From Verrucomicrobiales bacterium (GTDB lineage Bacteria > Verrucomicrobiota > Verrucomicrobiia > Limisphaerales > JAQGOV01): 32,693 nt of DNA. The notes under the pieces are model-generated. The model saw nothing but the letters and a program-made list of their open reading frames with translations, was not told the origin of the DNA and ran no database searches. The position numbers and the translations under genes were made by a program. Each line of letters opens with the position of its first letter. Within the stretch, counting starts at the first letter, position 1. Of the stretch, positions 22,666-29,788 are shown piece after piece. The stretch lies in the NCBI GenBank assembly GCA_028293425.1, contig JAQGOV010000107.1, positions 1 through 32,693 on the forward strand, in the 5' to 3' direction.

Positions 22666-24819
22666 TTATTGCGAGGCCTGATACGCCAAAGGCGAGCTCC
22701 ACCGGTTTTCCTGTCGCAGCCGCGCCATTAGTTTGCTCCCAGCGCCGAGTGGGACCGCCCCCGAGTAGGCTTTCGCGGTAGGGGAAGGATTGCCGCCACT
22801 GGCCCGGGGATCAGTGCCATCTGTCGTGAAATAAATCTGTCCATCCGACCCGCTGGCCAGCTCCACGTTCTGCCCGCCTCCGCGGGAACTCACACGTGGC
22901 ACTTCCGGGAACTGCTTGGTAATCCATTCCAGGCGCGTCTGGATAAATTTCTTCATGTAGTTGATCTCCTCATCGAAGCTGGATCCCACAAAATAGTTCG
23001 GGTTCACATTCCGGCCCAGGATCGGCCATTTCTCAAAGTTGCGCTTCTGCGATTCCTGCAGGAGTGTGGCCATCTCGTCAATTCGCCCCAGCACATTAAC
23101 CGTTGCGAGCACATTCGTGCGTAAGTCCGCCCAGCGATCGACGTAGCGCTGCCCGAAATCAGGATCATCGAACAGCCTTCGGTACCAGGTGTATTCTTTG
23201 TTATCAAGCTGTGGCCACATCCAATTCTCAGCCAGCCACCCTTGCTTCCCATTCGCGTTGCCGAAACTCAGGTTCCAGTCCCAGATGGGCGCATTTCGGA
23301 TCTTCCCTCCACGATTCTTGTAAAAAAAATCACTGAAACGGAAGCCGTCCACGTTCTTGGTTGCTTCCACCATGATGTGGTAATCAATGAAAGTGCCAGG
23401 GTCGAGAAACGCCGCGTAGCCTTTGGCTGGATCGGCGAAATCAGGACCATATAAAGCTCCCTCCAATTTGTTTAAATAATTTTTCAGCCAGGCTTTCTGC
23501 ACCGCCGTGATTTCCAGGGGATCAGGCTCCACAAAAAAGAACTCATTCGTATGGCTCGTCCGAATGTTTCCTTCCGTGTTCATAAAATTCTCTTCCTCAT
23601 CCTCGCGGCTGAAAGAGGACTGGGACATACTTGCCATCTCGGTCTGGGGCGGCCGGCCAAAGTAATTCGTGACCACCCGCGTGCTGCGGGAACTGCGCGA
23701 CGAACTGGAGGAAGAACTGCTTGAACTCGTGCTCGAGCTTGAACTGCTTCGGCTGGCTGTCCGGGCCGAACGAACGAAACCTTTGGGATCGGCCGGGAAA
23801 CCTCCCGGACCAGTTGGGTAACCCGCTTTTGAACTGGAGGAAGGGGTGCCGTTCCCCGGAAAGCCCCCGAGCGGATCTCCCACCACCCCGTAACCGATGT
23901 TCCCAATGTGGTCCTTCTTGAAGATGTATCCGCCCGTAATCTCCGGCTCCGAAATATCCCCAGGTTTCAATTTCGCGATGTTCACCCGGTTTTCGTCGCG
24001 CTTGATCTTTTCCTCCAGGACATAAACGCCCACGTAATCGCGGCGGCTTAACTTCCGGCCATTAGTATTGACGAATACTTCCACAAACCGGCAGCGGGGG
24101 GACCAGTAACCCATTTTTCCATACAACTCATAGGCGACCACATCTCGAATCAAGGTTTTGTCTGGGTAAGGTGCATAAAGCACCCAGTCCGACTCCGCTG
24201 GCATCCCGAGCACTTGCTGGGAGCCGGAGTCGCCCTCCGGGTTTGTCAGCTTTACCGTGTAGGAATGTTTGGGGTAGCGGAGGGAAGCCCGGCCCCGGAT
24301 ATGCAACCAGCATTGGCTGCCCAGGCTGGGCGCCGCGTTTATCCTGGTTCGTTCTTTCCCCCCATCAATCACTTGGATACTCCCGGGAATGTTGTACTCG
24401 TGTGCGATATTGGTTCCGAAGGAGTTCAGGAGGACTAGTGGCAGATTCGAATTAAAGGCTGCCAGGTCGCTATCCAGAACTGTGTAGGTTTCCGCTGCGG
24501 TAGGGCTGGGTTTACCACTTGCATAAGCCCTGGCGCGCACGAGGGTGTTCGCTTCAATGCTCAAAGGCTTCGAGTAAGTGGGGGCGGTTTCGTCCGGTTC
24601 CGCACCGTCCACGGTATAATGTATGACGGCTCCTGCTGTAGCCGAGGATAGCTCCACCGCGAAGTTCTTCGTGAAAATTCCGCCTCCAGGAGAAAGTCGG
24701 GGAGGGGATGGCAGGTTGTCGTCCGGCTTCTTCTCTTTCGCGGTCAAGGTGGTGGCAAACCACAGTGCAACGAACAAAACGGACCATGCAAGTGCTTGGC
24801 GGTGTTTAAAGTAACTCAT
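22666..24819 (-). CDS. CotH-like protein with chitobiase-type flanking domains and poly-Ser insert
   Basis: A 717-residue exported protein. After a signal peptide (ALAWSVLFVALWFATTLTAK) there is a chitobiase C-terminal-like domain (VIHYTVDGAEPDETAPTYSK). The CotH core follows: LHIRGRASLRYPKHSYTVKL, DWVLYAPYPDKTLIRDVVAY, YVGVYVLEEKIKRDENRVNI and, after the insert, FRFSDFFYKNRGG and IWDWNLSFGNANG. A second chitobiase-like domain closes it (QIYFTTDGTDPRASGGNPSP). Between the first and second half of the core is a low-complexity insert with 16 Ser in a 17-residue run. The ATG at 24819 has GGAAGG upstream, deciding the start. CotH kinases phosphorylate secreted proteins in some bacteria; the substrate here is unknown. 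Confidence 0.88.
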   Translation of the reverse strand: MSYFKHRQALAWSVLFVALWFATTLTAKEKKPDDNLPSPPRLSPGGGIFTKNFAVELSSATAGAVIHYTVDGAEPDETAPTYSKPLSIEANTLVRARAYASGKPSPTAAETYTVLDSDLAAFNSNLPLVLLNSFGTNIAHEYNIPGSIQVIDGGKERTRINAAPSLGSQCWLHIRGRASLRYPKHSYTVKLTNPEGDSGSQQVLGMPAESDWVLYAPYPDKTLIRDVVAYELYGKMGYWSPRCRFVEVFVNTNGRKLSRRDYVGVYVLEEKIKRDENRVNIAKLKPGDISEPEITGGYIFKKDHIGNIGYGVVGDPLGGFPGNGTPSSSSKAGYPTGPGGFPADPKGFVRSARTASRSSSSSSTSSSSSSSSSSRSSRSTRVVTNYFGRPPQTEMASMSQSSFSREDEEENFMNTEGNIRTSHTNEFFFVEPDPLEITAVQKAWLKNYLNKLEGALYGPDFADPAKGYAAFLDPGTFIDYHIMVEATKNVDGFRFSDFFYKNRGGKIRNAPIWDWNLSFGNANGKQGWLAENWMWPQLDNKEYTWYRRLFDDPDFGQRYVDRWADLRTNVLATVNVLGRIDEMATLLQESQKRNFEKWPILGRNVNPNYFVGSSFDEEINYMKKFIQTRLEWITKQFPEVPRVSSRGGGQNVELASGSDGQIYFTTDGTDPRASGGNPSPTAKAYSGAVPLGAGSKLMARLRQENRWSSPLAYQASQ

Positions 24820-25125
24820 AACAGCCTTCCCTTCGGCATGCTGATTGGACGGAAGCATCGGCCAAAAGCTCCGGCTTTGGCAAATGTAAAAACGTAAAGA
24901 AAATGTAAAAAACATAGAACCTTATAAATTCTGGTGGATCTCAGGGTTTTTGCCGTCCAATATACCGGCGCACCAACGGAAAGCGCTAAGGCCATGTTGT
25001 CGATACAAACGCACACAACCAATCAGGCACTGCTTGGAGTCCCGGCGATGAAGCCCCGGACCGTCGTCCTCTTGAACAATCTGCTTCTCCCGCCTTTTCC
25101 AATACCTGCCCGTGATCTATTTCAA
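24820..25125. other. Divergent control region between CotH-like gene and giant redoxin-repeat gene
   Basis: This 306-bp gap has an AT-rich core at 24880-24930 with three GTAAA repeats (24886, 24894 and 24905) and TATAAA at about 24923. It very probably holds promoters in both directions, but no clean -35/-10 pair could be fixed. The plus-strand frame is open from a GTG at 24934, so a longer N-terminus of the downstream protein is possible though it would bury the signal peptide. Confidence 0.4.
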
Positions 25126-28100
25126 ATGCCACTCCATTTAGTTCCTCATCTACGTCGAATCATTCTATGTTTCGCGCTGGCGTTTCTACCTTTCTGGTCC
25201 GTTGCTGCCCCTGTGCCGGGGCCGGCTGCCACACCGCTCCGTACCAATGGCTATCGCTTTCTGGATCTTTCGGCCTATGCGGTTCCGCAGGGCTCCGAGG
25301 TCTCTAAACAATTTGGGATCATCCGGGAGGGCCTCCAGGGATTTGATGGAGTTCCTTTTAAAGTAGGCGAGAAGGTTGCGCTTACTGGCCTGGAATCAGC
25401 GTCTCGTCATGGTGACTTTTATCCCACGGAAATCTCAGCGATAACTACCGGTGTTCCATTTACTCGGCTGCACTTGCTCCACTCCGCCTTGAATTTTGCC
25501 AAGGACGGCGTTCCCATCGCTGCCATCAAATTCAAATATGCCGGCGGAACCGAGGAAATAGTCCGCATCGGCTACGGAATACACCTGCGCACCTGGACCC
25601 GCTCCGGCATGGAAAAGAAATCGTCGCTGGCGGATCCTAACTCCCACCTCATTTCCGTGGGGGCTGATCCTGGTGACCCCGGCGCGGGCTTTCGCGTCTA
25701 CCACACAGCTATTGAAAATCCTCGGCCCCAGGAGCAAGTAGCCAGCCTTGAAATTCAATCGCTCTTCAGCCGGGCAACCCCAGTCATCCTTGCCGTTTCT
25801 TTGGAAGATGCTCAATCTGGCTTGCCCCCAAACGTCCCGGTTGTCGCGCGCAAAGCGTTAAAGGACCTTAAGAACGCTCCGGCAAACCGTGGCAGCTTGC
25901 AGGTGCGTGTCACGGATGGCGCTGGTGGCCCACCCATCACCAACGTTCTCGCCATTCTAACCATTAGGGATGATGCTGCTGGCTTCTACTTCGGCGAAAC
26001 CCGCTCGGACGCGCAGGGCGTTTGTCGCTTGCCATTTCCTCCGTCCGAAACGGTTGGGTTCAACCTGCTGGTTCGTGCGCCCAACCGCATCCCGCAACTC
26101 ATCTCTCAATCGAGGACCAATCAGCCGGCTTTAAAGACGGATTTCTCTGTCGCACTGGAGCGTGGAACGGCCATCGGCGGTCTAGTCAAAGGACCGGATG
26201 GCAAACCCGTGGCAGGAGCACAAATTGATATTCACAAAGTTGTGAAGCTTGGCGCGCGCGAATACACCCGCACCGATTACGACACTGCGGTCACCGGCCC
26301 GGATGGCAAATGGAGCAGCAGCAGCGTGCCTCAGGACTTTCAGGGTTTCAGTTTCCAGGTGGCACATCCCGAGTTTCGGCCAACGCTTTATTCCATGGCT
26401 GGCTTTGCGGATCCACCCGTGGCTTCCTCCACCGTCTCTTCCAGCTCCAGGAGCGCTCCTCTCTATCGCCAGGGACCGGACGGCGCGATGGTTGCCGTAT
26501 CCCCGGGAGACAATCTTCGTTCCCGGCCCGCCCCCCGGAACAGCTCTATCCGATTGCTCACCCGGGAGGCTTTGTTGTCCAGCCAGGCTGAGATGACCCT
26601 TGAGTCCGCCATTATCGTTTCCGGCATCGTCATGGACAGTTCCGGAAAGCCGCTGCCCGGTGCGGATCTCGTCTTTCAGAGGCGCACTCCCTCCTTCGAA
26701 CGGAAGTATGTGAAAACCGATGATGCTGGCCGCTTTCGCATTCCGACCTCCGAACCGGGCGACGCGGCCGTGATTGTAATCCGCGATGGCCACACCCCGA
26801 AATATCACCTCCTGAACATTGTGCCCGGCATGGCTTCCGTGGAAATCAGGCTCGCCCCGGCCCGGGTTATGCGGGGCCGCGTTACCGATCGCCAGCAGGT
26901 TCCTGTTTCAGCAGCGAGGGTGAAATTGGAAGAATGGGTGGGTTTTACGGATGTCCTTCAATTCGAAACCCTCACCGATCCTAATGGCCGATTCGCCTGG
27001 ACGGGCGCGCCGTCGGACCAGATCACCTTTTACATCAACAAAACCAATTACTACGGCATGCGCCATTCGGTTTCTGGCTACCCGGAAGCCGGCGAAATGG
27101 ATTTTGTGCTGAACCGGCCCAACGGCATTTACGGCAAGGTTTACGATGCAGACACAAAAAAGCCGATCGAGAATTTCACCGTGATTCCCGGCCGCAAGTA
27201 CTCTCAAACCGAACAGCGCATTCGCTGGGAACGCTATGAAAGCACGCGGGGCGCGGACGGCGAATATAGCATTCGGATGGAGCAATATTATTTCCAACCG
27301 GAAGCCCGCATCAAAGTCGAAGCATTCGGCTACCTCCCTCAAGTCTCCGCCGGCTTTACCAGCCAGGGCTCCTACACCAATGACTTTGCCTTGATACGCG
27401 CCAAGGGCATCGAGGGCCTGGTTCAGGCGGCGGACGGCACTCCCTTGGGTAATGCTACCGTCATGCTCGTGGAAAAGGACGAATACGCCTATATGGATAG
27501 CCCCGGCTCGTTCCGCCAAAGCAGTTCAGGCGGCGATTTCACCCGGACCGATTCCAAAGGCCATTTCGAGTTCTCTCCCAAACTCGAGCCTGACGCCATT
27601 CTCGTCACTCACGAAAAAGGCTTTGCCGAGGTGATGATCAGGCAGTTGCCGAAAGATGGTAAAATCACGGTTGAACCGTGGAGTGCCGTCAAGGGAGTCG
27701 TGAAAGTTGGAGATTCCAATGCGCCCAACCAATTCGTGCGCGTCCAGAATTATTTTCTCCAGAGCGTCGATGTCTCGGGCCAGCGGTCGACAGCTCTTTC
27801 GCTCTACATGAAAACGGAGCCCGATGAGGCAGGTAATTTTTCCTACGAAAAAGTACCATCCGGTTATCGCACCCTCTACCTCGAATACAAATTGAAGGAC
27901 AGCAACAACGGCGAAACACCTCTCAGCCACGGCAAAGTTGTTGAATTGAAACCTGGAGTTACAAACGAAGTCGTCTTCGGCGGCGACGGCCGGAGAGTCA
28001 TGGGCCAGGTGAAGTTGATCGGCGGCGAACAGTCCGACGTCGACTGGAAACGCGATGTCCACCGGCTAACCTTGATTCAAGATCTTCCCCAGGTTCTGCC

Positions 28101-28806
28101 CAACGGCCAGGCACATCCAAACGCGCTCGAGGGAAATTACGTCCTGCTGTTCGAAACAAACGGAGCCTTTCACGCCGACAATGTTCCTCCAGGCAAATAC
28201 ACCCTGAGTATCTCCCCGAATGACCCTGAGGAGGAATATTACCGCAACCGCCCCTTGGGCTCCCTCCGCCAGGAAGTCACTGTGCCAAATGACCCGTCCG
28301 CCAAGTTAAATCAACCCTTTGACCTCGGCTCCGTGGAACTCAAAATCGCAACCAAAGCCAAAATGGGCAAGAAAGTCCCCCCTATCGAGCTGAAATCCTT
28401 TGCGGGCAAACCCATTAAACTGGAAGACTTCCTTGGCAAGCATGTCCTCATTTATTTTTACGCGAGTACTTCCTACAGCACGTATGATTTCCAGGTGCTG
28501 AAGGATCTTAACAACACCTTTGGCGCGGATGGCAAGCTGGTCATTCTCGGCATGAACCTGGATTCCACCCTGGCTGCTGCCGAACAATTTGTGCAGCGCA
28601 ACCAGATGACTTGGCCGCAGGCTTACCTCGGCGAATGGAGCCAAACGCAAGTCCCTCCCCTGTTTGGTGTAGATGGCTATCCCGTCGGTGTCCTGGTGGA
28701 TAAAGAAGGCAAGCTCATTGGCCGTCAACTCCGGAGCAGCCGGCTCCGCGACGCTGTTCGCAATGCGGTCTCGGGCAATGCCGAGGTTTCAATCCTCAGG
28801 GAGTAG
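25126..28806 (+). CDS. Giant secreted protein: carboxypeptidase-regulatory-like repeats with C-terminal cysteine-free redoxin domain
   Basis: A 1,226-residue exported protein. The start at 25126 gives a clear signal peptide (RRIILCFALAFLPFWSVAAP). Then come a beta-rich N-terminal part and a series of carboxypeptidase-regulatory-like/Cna-B-type sandwiches, each opening with patterns such as IGGLVKGPDGKPVAGAQIDI, VSGIVMDSSGKPLPGADLVF, RVTDRQQVPVSAARVKLE and GLVQAADGTPLGNATVML. The end is a TlpA/AhpC-like redoxin fold: FAGKPIKLEDFLGKHVLIYF, VDKEGKLIGRQLR and a cis-Pro in GVDGYPVGVLV. The CxxC expected in the first helix is replaced by Ser1116-Tyr-Ser-Thr1119, so it cannot act as a thiol-disulfide enzyme. 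Probably a periplasmic or surface binding protein; actual role unknown. Confidence 0.85.
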   Translation: MPLHLVPHLRRIILCFALAFLPFWSVAAPVPGPAATPLRTNGYRFLDLSAYAVPQGSEVSKQFGIIREGLQGFDGVPFKVGEKVALTGLESASRHGDFYPTEISAITTGVPFTRLHLLHSALNFAKDGVPIAAIKFKYAGGTEEIVRIGYGIHLRTWTRSGMEKKSSLADPNSHLISVGADPGDPGAGFRVYHTAIENPRPQEQVASLEIQSLFSRATPVILAVSLEDAQSGLPPNVPVVARKALKDLKNAPANRGSLQVRVTDGAGGPPITNVLAILTIRDDAAGFYFGETRSDAQGVCRLPFPPSETVGFNLLVRAPNRIPQLISQSRTNQPALKTDFSVALERGTAIGGLVKGPDGKPVAGAQIDIHKVVKLGAREYTRTDYDTAVTGPDGKWSSSSVPQDFQGFSFQVAHPEFRPTLYSMAGFADPPVASSTVSSSSRSAPLYRQGPDGAMVAVSPGDNLRSRPAPRNSSIRLLTREALLSSQAEMTLESAIIVSGIVMDSSGKPLPGADLVFQRRTPSFERKYVKTDDAGRFRIPTSEPGDAAVIVIRDGHTPKYHLLNIVPGMASVEIRLAPARVMRGRVTDRQQVPVSAARVKLEEWVGFTDVLQFETLTDPNGRFAWTGAPSDQITFYINKTNYYGMRHSVSGYPEAGEMDFVLNRPNGIYGKVYDADTKKPIENFTVIPGRKYSQTEQRIRWERYESTRGADGEYSIRMEQYYFQPEARIKVEAFGYLPQVSAGFTSQGSYTNDFALIRAKGIEGLVQAADGTPLGNATVMLVEKDEYAYMDSPGSFRQSSSGGDFTRTDSKGHFEFSPKLEPDAILVTHEKGFAEVMIRQLPKDGKITVEPWSAVKGVVKVGDSNAPNQFVRVQNYFLQSVDVSGQRSTALSLYMKTEPDEAGNFSYEKVPSGYRTLYLEYKLKDSNNGETPLSHGKVVELKPGVTNEVVFGGDGRRVMGQVKLIGGEQSDVDWKRDVHRLTLIQDLPQVLPNGQAHPNALEGNYVLLFETNGAFHADNVPPGKYTLSISPNDPEEEYYRNRPLGSLRQEVTVPNDPSAKLNQPFDLGSVELKIATKAKMGKKVPPIELKSFAGKPIKLEDFLGKHVLIYFYASTSYSTYDFQVLKDLNNTFGADGKLVILGMNLDSTLAAAEQFVQRNQMTWPQAYLGEWSQTQVPPLFGVDGYPVGVLVDKEGKLIGRQLRSSRLRDAVRNAVSGNAEVSILRE

Positions 28807-28913
28807 GAACTCTGCGCAAAGGGGCGAAGTGTTAAAGACCCTGTCTGCTGAGAGGAGGATGGTTTCCTCTCGCTACCATGAATTCTGCCCGGAGACGTTC
28901 CGGCGAGGACCGC

Positions 28914-29639
28914 TTAAGGCGTGATGAACAAAGCTGAATTTGTCCGCCACTTATCGGTAACAGCCCAGAGATTCAGCGGCGAAATGGCTTGCCCACTTTT
29001 CAGCGCGCGCACGCTTCCATCCGCAAACGCATAAACGGAGCTGGTGCCTTTCCCATTGATGCCGGAACCGTGCCGGCGTTCCTCAATTTGTGCTTCATGG
29101 TTTCCTTGAAAAAGGTCCATGTGATAATGATGCGAATCATTTACCTTCTCGCCAAAGGTAATCGTTTCCGTTGCATCTCGAATAAATGCTTCCTTCATCC
29201 CTCCAGGCCACTGGTGGTCTTGGAATGCCGTATAATTGGTCGGATCGAGGTGTGTTTCAAAATAATCATTCCATCCGTTGAATAGGTAACTTCGACCAAG
29301 GGCGGGATTCGGGTCCGAAGCGCACCGCAGAATGTTCGAATTCACATAATACGAAAGCAGCCTATCAGGCCAAAAAGAAAGCATGCGGGGTGGATATTCT
29401 CCTTCTTGCTCATCTGCATACATGCTCAGCGACTGCGCCAGGTTGCGCAGATTGTTGACGCACGCAATCTTCCGGGCCGCTTCCTTCCCTTGAGAAAGCG
29501 CGGGCAACAGCATTGCGGCAAGAATCGCGATGATTGCGATCACCACCAGCAGTTCTATCAACGTAAACGCGAAAAAGTGCTGCCTCGCTGGTTTCAGCGT
29601 GCCCGATCCTGTGCTGCCCGATAAATGTCTCGATTTCAT
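28914..29639 (-). CDS. Prepilin-type N-terminal methylation-site protein (DUF1559-like pseudopilin)
   Basis: A 241-residue protein with a type IV prepilin-like leader: a basic N-terminal segment, then [20 protein letters not shown] as cleavage site and membrane helix. The residue before the cleavage point is Ala, not the usual Gly, as is often seen in this group. The C-terminal [12 protein letters not shown] matches the 'fADGSVr.l' close of the DUF1559-type pseudopilins that are multiplied in Planctomycetes and Verrucomicrobiota. Start at 29639 follows MKSRH. It is likely a type II secretion or pilus-like component. It lies 149 bp downstream of the FG-GAP gene on the same strand. Confidence 0.88.
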   Translation of the reverse strand: MKSRHLSGSTGSGTLKPARQHFFAFTLIELLVVIAIIAILAAMLLPALSQGKEAARKIACVNNLRNLAQSLSMYADEQEGEYPPRMLSFWPDRLLSYYVNSNILRCASDPNPALGRSYLFNGWNDYFETHLDPTNYTAFQDHQWPGGMKEAFIRDATETITFGEKVNDSHHYHMDLFQGNHEAQIEERRHGSGINGKGTSSVYAFADGSVRALKSGQAISPLNLWAVTDKWRTNSALFITP

Positions 29640-29788
29640 GCTGTTTGTCTCACAATCCTCAACGCCCACTGTTTCCCTAAGCTCGTCCTATTCATCATAG
29701 ACGCGCGAACCTGCTAATTAGTCGCAAAAAAATGATCTTTCCTCCCGCAATTCAGAGGCCCGAGTCTCGTTTTCCTTTAATCCCGTTG

